Positions 1 through 6,692 of a DNA stretch of 36,455 nt are shown here, piece after piece. Position numbers and translations under genes: made by a program. Position 1 is the stretch's first letter. Every line of letters starts with the position of its first letter. A model generated the notes under the pieces. That model did no database searches and was not told the origin of the DNA. It saw nothing but the letters and a program-made list of their open reading frames with translations. Location of the stretch: assembly GCF_002148965.1 (NCBI RefSeq), contig NZ_NGFN01000029.1, positions 1-36,455 on the forward strand, written 5' to 3'. Origin of the DNA: Streptomyces swartbergensis. Lineage in GTDB: Bacteria; Actinomycetota; Actinomycetes; Streptomycetales; Streptomycetaceae.

Positions 1-172
1 GCGGCGTCGCGGGAGGGGCGGCGTCGTCGCTCGTGGAGGTGAACCGCCGTACGTCCGTGGACTGTTCGTCGGTGGAGGTGGGGTCGGTGGCCCGGGCCGG
101 AGGCCCTGCGTGGCGCTCGGCCGACTCCTCGTTGCCGGACCGCGGCTGCCCGCGCCCGCCGCTCTCGTCCAC
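1..172 (-). CDS. N-terminal part of an unidentified leftward protein (truncated by the window edge)
   Basis: Reading leftward from a GTG at 172-170, the frame stays open for 57 codons to the window edge. It begins VDESGGRGQPRSGNEE and continues with Ser, Thr, Pro, Asp and Glu. About 53 of 57 codons end in G or C, which is the coding signature of this genome and is not matched by the opposite strand. A purine-rich GAGGGG lies about 6 nt before the GTG and can serve as ribosome binding site. The visible part is a hydrophilic, probably disordered N-terminus with no recognisable domain. It is divergent from the nuclease gene starting at 361, with 188 bp between the two starts. From memory, a site-2-protease-like membrane protein can neighbour this nuclease in streptomycetes, but nothing visible here proves that. 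Confidence 0.65.
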   Translation of the reverse strand, partial: MDESGGRGQPRSGNEESAERHAGPPARATDPTSTDEQSTDVRRFTSTSDDAAPPATP

Positions 173-347
173 CGGTGTCCCCTCGTTCGCCGCGTCTCCC
201 GCGCCTGCCGGACGGGAGGGTCTCGAGTCGATGGTATGCGTCCGTCGAGGCGCGTTCCGCCCCGGCACCCCTGAGTTTCCCTCCACCCCGCCTCCTCGCT
301 CCCGCCCGCCGCGTGACCGCGGCTGGGTCACTGTCAGTGGCGGGCCG

Positions 348-353
348 TATGGT
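348..353 (+). promoter_or_regulatory. -10 hexamer TATGGT, candidate leaderless promoter of the RecB-like gene
   Basis: TATGGT fits the TANNNT -10 pattern and is followed by exactly 7 nt before the ATG at 361. A transcript from it would start at or next to that ATG. No Shine-Dalgarno sequence precedes the ATG. The -35 region is not recognisable. An alternative is the in-frame ATG at 349, which overlaps the hexamer. Confidence 0.4.
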
Positions 354-360
354 CTGGGAC

Positions 361-1320
361 ATGGAGACGAGCACCGAGGGCGCCGCGCAGCCCGACAGCA
401 GTCCTGCCGCGGCGGTGGATCCGCCGGCCCCGGCCGGATCCGTGGAGGCGGTCATCGAGACGGCGGTGGAGACGGCGACCGAGACGGCGCCCACCGCCAT
501 AGCGCCCGCCTCGCTGTCCCCCTCACGTGCCAGTGACTTCATGCAGTGCCCGCTGCTCTACCGCTTCCGGGTCATCGACCGGCTGCCGGAGAAGCCGAGC
601 GAGGCGGCGACCAGGGGCACGCTGGTGCACGCGGTCCTGGAGCGGCTCTTCGACGCCCCGGCGGCCGAGCGCACGGCACCCCGGGCGAAGTCGCTCATCC
701 CGGGCCAGTGGGACCGGCTGCGGGAGACGCGGCCGGAGGTCGTGGAGCTGTTCGCCGACGATCCGCAGGGCGAGCGGCTGGCGCGCTGGCTGGGCGAGGC
801 CGAGCAGCTCGTCGAGCGCTGGTTCAGCCTGGAGGACCCCAGCCGGCTGGAGCCGGCCGAGCGGGAGCTGTTCGTCGAGGCCGAGCTGGAGTCCGGGCTG
901 CGGCTGCGCGGCATCATCGACCGGGTCGACGTGGCGCCCACGGGCGAGGTGCGGATCGTCGACTACAAGACGGGGAAGGCCCCCCGGCCCGAGTACTCCG
1001 AGGGCGCCCTGTTCCAGATGAAGTTCTACGCCCTCGTCGTCTGGCGGCTGAAGAACGTGGTCCCGCGGCGGCTCCAGCTGGTCTACCTCGGCAGTGGTCA
1101 GGTGCTGACGTACGACCCCGTCCTCGCCGACCTGGAGCGGGTCGAGCGCAAGCTGCTGGCGCTGTGGGAGGCGATCCGGCTGGCGACCGAGACGGGCGAC
1201 TGGCGGCCGCGCCCCACGAAGCTGTGCGGCTGGTGCGACCACCAGGCCCACTGCCCGGAGTTCGGCGGCACTCCCCCGCCGTACCCGCTGCCGTTGCGGG
1301 CGACCGGCCAGGGCGGCTGA
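361..1320 (+). CDS. RecB-family PD-(D/E)XK nuclease with Fe-S cluster cysteines
   Basis: A 319-residue protein with a single-domain RecB-like nuclease fold. The first 50 residues are Ala/Thr/Glu-rich and probably disordered. The Cas4/AddB-like core starts at about residue 51 with SLSPSRASDFMQCP, then a helix with RGTLVHAVLERLF. The catalytic block is GIIDRVD, then VDYKTGK (Asp and Lys of the PD-(D/E)XK motif), then QMKFYALVV. Four cysteines, C63 and C289-x2-C292-x5-C298, match the split Fe-S cluster of AddB, Cas4 and Dna2 nucleases. Such proteins degrade or trim DNA ends; stand-alone actinobacterial members are small single-strand exonuclease candidates (Mycobacterium tuberculosis Rv2119 as I recall). 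There is no helicase domain and no AddA/RecBCD partner nearby. Start chosen at 361: in-frame upstream codons give an unnatural Arg/Pro-rich extension. Its cellular role is inferred. Confidence 0.85.
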   Translation: METSTEGAAQPDSSPAAAVDPPAPAGSVEAVIETAVETATETAPTAIAPASLSPSRASDFMQCPLLYRFRVIDRLPEKPSEAATRGTLVHAVLERLFDAPAAERTAPRAKSLIPGQWDRLRETRPEVVELFADDPQGERLARWLGEAEQLVERWFSLEDPSRLEPAERELFVEAELESGLRLRGIIDRVDVAPTGEVRIVDYKTGKAPRPEYSEGALFQMKFYALVVWRLKNVVPRRLQLVYLGSGQVLTYDPVLADLERVERKLLALWEAIRLATETGDWRPRPTKLCGWCDHQAHCPEFGGTPPPYPLPLRATGQGG

Positions 1321-1374
1321 GTCCGGCGGCCTCGCGCAGGGCAGAATGGGGCCGGACTAGCGAAGGAGACTTAC

Positions 1375-2046
1375 GTGGCCATCCGCGTCCTACTGGTCGA
1401 CGACCAGCCCCTGCTCCGTACGGGCTTCCGGATGATCCTGGAGGCCGAGCAGGACCTCGCGGTCGTCGGCGAGGCCGGAGACGGCCTCCAGGCGCTCGAC
1501 CAGGTGCGGGCGCTGCAGCCCGACGTGGTCCTGATGGACATTCGCATGCCGCGGATGGACGGTGTGGAGGCGACCCGGCAGATCACCGGCCCCGGGCGGG
1601 ACGGTCCGGCGAAGGTCCTGGTGCTGACCACCTTCGACCTCGACGAGTACGTGGTCGAGGCCCTGCGGGCCGGTGCCAGCGGCTTCCTGCTGAAGGACGC
1701 CCCGGCCAACGAGCTGGTGCAGGCGATCCGGGTCGTGGCAGCGGGTGAGGCGATGCTCGCGCCGAGCATCACCAGGCGGCTGCTCGACAAGTACGCCACG
1801 CATCTGCCGTCGGGCGAGGAGCCGGTGCCGGACACGCTGCACACGCTCACCGACCGCGAGGTCGAGGTGCTGAAGCTGGTGGCGCGCGGGCTGTCCAACG
1901 CCGAGATCGCCGCCGACCTGTTCGTCAGCGAGACCACCGTCAAGACGCACGTCGGGCATGTGCTCACCAAGCTGGGTCTGCGCGACCGCGTGCAGGCCGC
2001 GGTGTACGCCTACGAGAGCGGGCTGGTGCGCCCCGGCGCGCAGTAG
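1375..2046 (+). CDS. NarL/FixJ-family two-component response regulator
   Basis: A 223-residue DNA-binding response regulator. The receiver domain (residues 1-120) has the acidic pair D9/D10, phospho-acceptor D55 in VVLMDIRMPRMDG, the T85/T86 switch position and K107 in FLLKDAP. A LuxR-type helix-turn-helix covers about residues 155-215 (LTDREVEVLKLVARGLSN, then TVKTHVGHVLTKL). The GTG start at 1375 is preceded by AAGGAG at 1363-1368. All residues needed for phosphorylation are present, so it should be a normal phosphorylation-dependent regulator. No histidine kinase gene lies next to it: the upstream gene is a nuclease and the downstream genes are convergent. It is therefore an orphan here or pairs with a distant kinase. 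Target genes are unknown. Confidence 0.93.
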   Translation: MAIRVLLVDDQPLLRTGFRMILEAEQDLAVVGEAGDGLQALDQVRALQPDVVLMDIRMPRMDGVEATRQITGPGRDGPAKVLVLTTFDLDEYVVEALRAGASGFLLKDAPANELVQAIRVVAAGEAMLAPSITRRLLDKYATHLPSGEEPVPDTLHTLTDREVEVLKLVARGLSNAEIAADLFVSETTVKTHVGHVLTKLGLRDRVQAAVYAYESGLVRPGAQ

Positions 2047-2066
2047 GCCTGCCCGCCCGGAACACG

Positions 2067-2103
2067 AAGAGGGCGCCCCCTGCCGAGCAGGGGGCGCCCT
2101 CTT
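2067..2103. terminator. Strong bidirectional terminator hairpin
   Basis: A perfect 17-bp stem (arms 2067-2083 and 2087-2103, AAGAGGGCGCCCCCTGC and its complement) with loop CGA lies between two convergent genes ending at 2046 and 2117. Short A and T tracts flank the stem on both sides, so it can end transcription in both directions. Confidence 0.9.
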
Positions 2104-2116
2104 TCGCGCGGGTGCG

Positions 2117-3700
2117 TCAGGCGTCCTTGCTCAGCTCCCAGAAGCGGAACACGGTGGACGCGTCGAGGCAGTACTCCAGTCCGTAGACGCCGTCGCGGAC
2201 GACCGCGTACTGCTTGGCCTGCCACACCGGCAGGACGGGCAGTTCGTCGGCGACGATGTCCTGCAGCTCCCCGAACTCCTTGTCGGTGGCGGCCCGGTTG
2301 GTCAGGGCGGCGGTGCGCGGGATGAGCGTGCCGGTGATGCTGCTGTTGTCGTAGTTGTTGCCCAGCACGTTGCCCTTGCCGAAGAAGGGGGCCGTGAAGT
2401 TGTCGGCGTCCGGGTAGTCCGGCACCCAGCCCTTCACGTAGACGCCGTACTTGCCGGCCGCGATGTCCTTCTCGTACTGGCCGAAGGGGACGGACTTGAC
2501 GTCGGCGTCGAACAGGCCGCTGGCGTTGAGCTGGCCGGCGATGGCCGTCAACTCCTGGTCCGTGGCGGGGCCGTAGCGGGACGGCGTCGACCACAGGGTC
2601 AGCTTCACCTTGCCGGTGATGCCGTCCTCGCGCAGCGCGGCCTGGGCCTTGGCCTTGGAGGGGCGGGCTCCGTAGGTGTCGAAGAACGCCGTGTTGTGGC
2701 CGGCGATACCCGCCGGGATGATCGAGTACAGCGGGGTCGCGGTGCCCTGGTAGACATCCCTGATGAGGGCTTCGCGGTCGAGCAGGTGGGCGATGGCCTT
2801 GCGGACGCCGAGCTTTCCGGCGACCGGGTCGTCCATGTTGAACACCAGGTGCTGGACCTCGGCGCTGCTGCCCTCGACGACCTCGACGCCGGTGCCGTCA
2901 TCGGCCTTCTCCATGTCGGCGATGTCGCCGGCGGTCAGGCCGCGGTAGGCGATGTCGACTTCCTCGTTCTGGATGGCCTGCTTCAGGGCGGTCTGGTCGC
3001 CGTCGAAGAACTTGAGCGTCACACCGGTGTTCTTCACCTCGGCGGTGCCCTTGTAGTTCTCGTTGACGGAGAAGACGGCCTGCTCGTCGTCGATCGAGTC
3101 GAGCTGGTAGGGGCCGGAGCCGACGGCCTTGCCGTCCTTGCGCAGCCCGTCCGCGTCGTACTCGCGGTGGTCGACGATGGAGCCGGCACCCGAGGCGATC
3201 TTGCTCGGGAAGGTGGCGTCGGCCGTGTTGAGCCGGAAGACGACCGTCTTCTCGTCCGGCGTCTCGACCTTCTCCAGCGTGGGGAACATGACCGCGGGCC
3301 CGTCCGGGTCCTTGATCTTCAGCATGCGGTCGAAGGAGAACTTGACGTCCTCGGAGGTGAGCGCGTCACCGTTGCTGAACTTGAGGCCGTCCTTCAGCGT
3401 GCACTTGTAGACCGTGGTCTGCGTGTCGGTGAAGGAGCAGCTCTCGGCGGCCTCCGGCTGGGGTTCCGTTGCGCCCTTGGGGAAGCTGAGCAGCGACTGG
3501 AAGACGTTGTTGAACAACAGCCAGGAGCCGGGGTCGTAGCCGGAGGCCGGGTCGGTGGCCAGGACGTCGTCGGACATCCCCACCACCACGTTGGAGCCGT
3601 CCCCCGCGGAGTCTCCGGTCTCCGTGCCACAGCCGGTCAGCAGGCCGGAGGCGAGCCCCGCCACGATGGGCAGGACCGGCCACTGGTTGCGTATGTTCAC
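2117..3700 (-). CDS. ABC transporter solute-binding lipoprotein, family 5 (peptide/nickel type)
   Basis: A 527-residue extracellular solute-binding lipoprotein. The GTG start at 3700 gives a signal peptide (VNIRNQWPVL, a hydrophobic stretch, then lipobox LLTGC with C24 as lipidation site); a longer in-frame start at 3760 would put 20 charged residues before the signal, which is unlikely. The mature part shows the SBP_bac_5 layout: ATDPASGYDPGSW, NVFQSLLSF, a CTLKDGLKFSNGD block, and a C-terminal LPVWQAKQY segment. Family members deliver oligopeptides or similar ligands to Opp/Dpp-type permeases; the ligand cannot be read from sequence. It is the downstream member of a tandem pair with the gene at 3809-5413, with the same domain plan and closely similar motifs. 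No permease or ATPase gene is in the window, so the pair must use components encoded elsewhere or act as free binding proteins. Confidence 0.92.
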   Translation of the reverse strand: MNIRNQWPVLPIVAGLASGLLTGCGTETGDSAGDGSNVVVGMSDDVLATDPASGYDPGSWLLFNNVFQSLLSFPKGATEPQPEAAESCSFTDTQTTVYKCTLKDGLKFSNGDALTSEDVKFSFDRMLKIKDPDGPAVMFPTLEKVETPDEKTVVFRLNTADATFPSKIASGAGSIVDHREYDADGLRKDGKAVGSGPYQLDSIDDEQAVFSVNENYKGTAEVKNTGVTLKFFDGDQTALKQAIQNEEVDIAYRGLTAGDIADMEKADDGTGVEVVEGSSAEVQHLVFNMDDPVAGKLGVRKAIAHLLDREALIRDVYQGTATPLYSIIPAGIAGHNTAFFDTYGARPSKAKAQAALREDGITGKVKLTLWSTPSRYGPATDQELTAIAGQLNASGLFDADVKSVPFGQYEKDIAAGKYGVYVKGWVPDYPDADNFTAPFFGKGNVLGNNYDNSSITGTLIPRTAALTNRAATDKEFGELQDIVADELPVLPVWQAKQYAVVRDGVYGLEYCLDASTVFRFWELSKDA

Positions 3701-3764
3701 GTGTGTGCCTTGTCGTCGGTTCTCGAGAACACCCGGAGCACGTCCCTGGCTCCGGGGCACGGTT

Positions 3765-3794
3765 CCCCGGGGGCCGCGGTCACCGGCCCCGGGG
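3765..3794 (-). terminator. Imperfect GC hairpin between the two solute-binding protein genes
   Basis: The arms CCCCGGGGGCC (3765-3775) and GGCCCCGGGG (3785-3794) pair with one bulged G. The hairpin lies just after the stop of the upstream leftward gene (3809). It has no T tract, so it may be a weak or attenuating terminator between two paralogous genes. Confidence 0.4.
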
Positions 3795-3808
3795 TCCCAG
3801 CGGGTCCG

Positions 3809-5413
3809 TCAGCCACTCACGCCCCGGCCGAGCTCCCACAACTGGAGCGTCGACGAGGAGTTGAGCGCGTACGCGGTACCCGTGATGTCGTCGCGCGCGG
3901 CGACGTACTGCTTGCCCTGCCACAGCGGCAGCACCGGCACGTCGGAGGCGACGATGTCCTGAATGTCCGTCAGGCTGGCGGAGGCGGACAGCCGGTCCGC
4001 CTCACGGCGGGACTCCGGGATCAGGGTGTTGCGGATCTGGCTGTTGTCGTACGGCGAGCCGAGGGTGTTGTCCTTGTCCAGGAACGGAGCGAGGAAGTTG
4101 TCGGCGTCCGGGAAGTCCGGGAACCAGCCCATGCCGTAGACGTCGTACTCGCCCTTCTTCTCGGCCGGGCGGAACGTGTTCCACGGCGTGCCCTTGATGC
4201 CGACCTCGAACAGGCCGCTGGAGTTGAGCTGGTCGCGCAGGACCTCGAACTCCTTCTTGGTGGCCGGGCCGTAGTGGTCGGTGGTGTAGTGCAGCGTCAG
4301 CTTCACCGGGGTGGTGACGTTCGCCTGGTTCAGCAGGGAGCGGGCCTTGGTGACGTTCGGGTCGCCGTACTTGTTGAAGAACGAGTTGGAGTGGCCCGTG
4401 ATGCTGGCCGGGACCAGCGAGTACAGCGGCTCGGCCTGGGAGCCGTAGACCTTGGAGACCAGCTCGCTGCGGTTGACGACCTGGGCCATCGCCTGGCGCA
4501 CGGCCTTGGACTTCACGGTCGGGGCGTCGGTGTTGAAGCCCAGGTAGCGGATCTCCAGGCCGGGCATCTCGACGAGGTCGACGCCGGTGCCCGAGTCGCC
4601 CGAGAGCTTGCGGATCTGGTCGGGCGACATGGCGCGGGTCATCAGGTCGATGTCGCCCTTCTTCAGCGCCTCACCCATGGCGTCGGCGTCCTTGAAGGAG
4701 ACCATGTCGACCTTGTCGTTGTTCACCTCCAGGCTCCCCTTGTAGTCGGGGTTCCGGGTGAACTCGGCCTTGACCAGCTCGCCGTTCTCGACGTCGGCCT
4801 TGAGGGTGTACGGGCCGGAGCCCTGGAGGTCGAAGCCGTCGCGCAGCTTGTTCTTCGGGTACTCGTCGGGGTCGACGATGCCGGCGACCGGTGTCGACAG
4901 CTTGTACGGGAAGGTCGCGTCGGCGGTCTTGAGGTGGAAGATGACCTCGCGGTCGCCCTGCGTCTCGACAGTGTCGATGGTGGACAGCAGCGCGAACACG
5001 CCGCTGTCGGCCTTGAGGGAACGGGCCCGGTCGATCGAGTACTTGACGTCGGCCGCGGTGACGGGGTCGCCGTTCGCGAACTTCAGGCCGTCCCGCAGGG
5101 TGCAGGCGTAGCGCTCGTTGCCGGTGTCGGTGAAGCCGCATCGCTCGGCGGCCTCCGGTACCGGCTCGCCCTCACCGCGCGGCTGGATCATCAGGGTCTG
5201 CACGGTCTGACGCAGGATGTTCCAGGTGCCGACGTCGTAGGCGTACGCCGGGTCGAGGGGCGCGGGGGCGTCCTTCGAGGCGGTGAACCGGTCCGTGGTG
5301 CCGACGACGATCGCGCCGCCGTTGTCGCTCCCGCTGTCGGACCCGCCACAGGCGGCGAGCACCGGCGCGAGCAGGCCGATCACGGCCGGCAGCACCAAAG
5401 TCTTGCGGTTCAT
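3809..5413 (-). CDS. ABC transporter solute-binding lipoprotein, family 5, paralogue of its downstream neighbour
   Basis: A 534-residue lipoprotein. Start ATG at 5413 with GGAG about 10 nt upstream; the signal peptide reads MNRKTLVLPAVIGLLAPVLA and the lipobox LAAC gives C22 as acylated residue. The mature protein has SBP_bac_5 landmarks: APLDPAYAYDVGTW, a CTLRDGLKFANGDPVTAADV block, FPDFPDADNFLAPF and LPLWQGKQY near the C-terminus. It matches the gene at 2117-3700 motif for motif across its length, so the two are tandem duplicates that have diverged. The upstream 400 bp carries inverted repeats (5498-5516, 5736-5782), the likely regulatory region of the pair. No transport permease genes are adjacent. 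Substrate is unknown; oligopeptides are the usual ligands of the family. Confidence 0.92.
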   Translation of the reverse strand: MNRKTLVLPAVIGLLAPVLAACGGSDSGSDNGGAIVVGTTDRFTASKDAPAPLDPAYAYDVGTWNILRQTVQTLMIQPRGEGEPVPEAAERCGFTDTGNERYACTLRDGLKFANGDPVTAADVKYSIDRARSLKADSGVFALLSTIDTVETQGDREVIFHLKTADATFPYKLSTPVAGIVDPDEYPKNKLRDGFDLQGSGPYTLKADVENGELVKAEFTRNPDYKGSLEVNNDKVDMVSFKDADAMGEALKKGDIDLMTRAMSPDQIRKLSGDSGTGVDLVEMPGLEIRYLGFNTDAPTVKSKAVRQAMAQVVNRSELVSKVYGSQAEPLYSLVPASITGHSNSFFNKYGDPNVTKARSLLNQANVTTPVKLTLHYTTDHYGPATKKEFEVLRDQLNSSGLFEVGIKGTPWNTFRPAEKKGEYDVYGMGWFPDFPDADNFLAPFLDKDNTLGSPYDNSQIRNTLIPESRREADRLSASASLTDIQDIVASDVPVLPLWQGKQYVAARDDITGTAYALNSSSTLQLWELGRGVSG

Positions 5414-5497
5414 GCTCGAGTTTCTCCAGAGCTGTCGACTCCGTGTACCCGGCATGCAGGGGTGGCGCAGCGGATCACGGGGGTGGGGCGATGTTCT

Positions 5498-5516
5498 CGC
5501 GACGAGATTAGTCGCG
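5498..5516 (-). promoter_or_regulatory. Inverted repeat CGCGAC-N7-GTCGCG with embedded -10-like TAATCT
   Basis: The arms at 5498-5503 and 5511-5516 are perfect 6-bp complements. On the leftward strand the centre contains TAATCT, a TANNNT -10 candidate about 90 bp before the lipoprotein start at 5413. A repressor binding the repeat would cover the -10. No convincing -35 is visible, so this is a candidate only. The rest of 5414-5821 (about 400 bp) shows no gene on either strand that I can support. Confidence 0.3.
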
Positions 5517-5735
5517 GCCGGCAGGAGGGTTCGCCGCCACCGGAGTTGAGTACCCATCACGCTGCGGAACCGGGCGTGGACGCACCGAAAACCTGACAGC
5601 GGAAGCTTTGGTGCAGCGTTCCACCAATCGGGACACAAGGGCACGCCCACGACCCTCCGGAGAGGGTGCGCAGCACACGCCGGACTTGGTGTCGACCCCG
5701 GATTACGTGGGGAACGTCACACCAGTAAACGGGTT

Positions 5736-5782
5736 CGAAGGTACGGGAATTCGACCCTCCTGGGAGTTCGAATTCACCTTCG
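5736..5782. repeat. Long imperfect inverted repeat between the HAD gene and the lipoprotein genes
   Basis: The left arm is CGAAGGT (5736-5742), a 4-nt bulge ACGG, then GAATTCGA (5747-5754). The right arm is TCGAATTC (5768-5775) followed by ACCTTCG (5776-5782). All 15 paired positions match, and the loop itself can form CTCC/GGAG. The stretch is AT-richer than its surroundings. It lies about 40 nt beyond the stop of the leftward HAD gene (5822), so it may be its terminator or an operator for the downstream lipoprotein genes. Confidence 0.6.
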
Positions 5783-5821
5783 GAATTACCGTCCTAACAC
5801 CGCTGCACGCTGGGTGAACAC

Positions 5822-6523
5822 CTAGCGCATTTCCGTCATCAGGCCGTGCAGAAATGTCAGGTCGACCTCTTCGAGAGAGGTGACGACCGTACGCCTCAGG
5901 GCCGGGGCGATGGGGGCCACGGAAGGCACCGCCACGACCTGGCAGCCCGCGGCCTCGGCGGCGGCGACTCCGGTCGCGGTGTCCTCGATGACGGCGCACC
6001 GGACGGGGTCGGCGCCGAGTCCGGCGGCGGCCGCCAGGTACGGGTCGGGGTGGGGCTTGGTGCGCGGGACCTCGTCTCCGGCCACCGTCAGGGCGAAGTG
6101 GTGCGCGCCCAGGGAGGTCAGCACCCGGTCGATGATGCGCCGGTGCGAGGCGGAGACGAGGGCCGTGGGGATCTCGTACTCGTACAGCTCGGCCAGCAGC
6201 CGTCCGGCGCCCGGCATCAGCGGCAGGGAGCGGCCGATGCGCTTCTCGAAGCCGTCGTTCAGGAGCACCGTGAGCTCGTCGAGGGTGACGTCCGCGCCGG
6301 TGGCCTCGATCAGGAACCCGGCGCTGCGGGTCATGGGGCCGCCGACCACGACGTGGCGCCATGACTCGTCGAGCACGTGGCCGAGGGAGGCGAAGACCTC
6401 GACCTCGACGTCCCACCAGAAGCCCTCGGTGTCCACCAGGGTGCCGTCCATGTCGACGAGCACGGCCTGTAGGGCCGAGCCTTCGGCCGTACGTGTACCG
6501 AGCGCGGGGACCGTACTGGTCAT
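5822..6523 (-). CDS. HAD-superfamily phosphatase (beta-phosphoglucomutase/phosphoglycolate phosphatase-like)
   Basis: A 233-residue HAD hydrolase. The ATG at 6523 follows a near-perfect AAGGAGGT ribosome binding site. Motif I is VLVDMDGTLVDTEG with nucleophile D24 and acid D26. A helical C1-type cap follows. Motif II is TALVSASHRR, motif III has Lys in PRTKPHPDPY, and motif IV is CAVIEDTATGV. All catalytic residues are present, so it should dephosphorylate a small phosphorylated metabolite through an aspartyl-phosphate. The exact substrate cannot be read. It is the next leftward gene after metH, 169 bp downstream, separated by a perfect palindrome at 6548-6577 and a -10-like hexamer at 6591-6596. 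It may therefore be expressed separately from metH. Confidence 0.92.
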   Translation of the reverse strand: MTSTVPALGTRTAEGSALQAVLVDMDGTLVDTEGFWWDVEVEVFASLGHVLDESWRHVVVGGPMTRSAGFLIEATGADVTLDELTVLLNDGFEKRIGRSLPLMPGAGRLLAELYEYEIPTALVSASHRRIIDRVLTSLGAHHFALTVAGDEVPRTKPHPDPYLAAAAGLGADPVRCAVIEDTATGVAAAEAAGCQVVAVPSVAPIAPALRRTVVTSLEEVDLTFLHGLMTEMR

Positions 6524-6547
6524 CCACCTACCTCCTTGAGGGACGAT

Positions 6548-6577
6548 CAGGCCGGTTCCCACGTGGGAACCGGCCTG
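6548..6577. repeat. Perfect 30-bp palindrome in the metH-HAD gap
   Basis: Each 15-nt arm is CAGGCCGGTTCCCAC and its exact complement, with no spacer. On the leftward strand it lies 12-41 nt before the HAD ribosome binding site and about 115 nt after the metH stop. It can fold as a long RNA hairpin (terminator of metH or 5'-UTR element of the HAD gene) or act as a dimer operator. No T tract follows it. Confidence 0.85.
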
Positions 6578-6590
6578 CAGTGGACCGACC

Positions 6591-6596
6591 AGTCTA
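6591..6596 (-). promoter_or_regulatory. -10 hexamer TAGACT, candidate promoter of the HAD gene
   Basis: On the leftward strand TAGACT fits TANNNT, and a start site about 7 nt later (near 6584) would place the palindrome at 6548-6577 at the very 5' end of the HAD transcript. No clear -35 is seen. Confidence 0.35.
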
Positions 6597-6692
6597 CGTC
6601 GTGTGCGGACGAAGTGCCTCGTTTAACCGCTGTGCCCCCGGGCACACCGTGTGTACGCCGGGGGCCGCTGTGCCGTGCGTCCGGTGGGGGGC

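Noticed and set aside
1958-5596. A 1212-codon rightward frame across the two lipoprotein genes
   Set aside because: It is the complement of both lipoprotein genes and reads as Val/Gly/Asp/Leu-rich low-complexity sequence, whereas the leftward frames give signal peptides, lipoboxes and family motifs.
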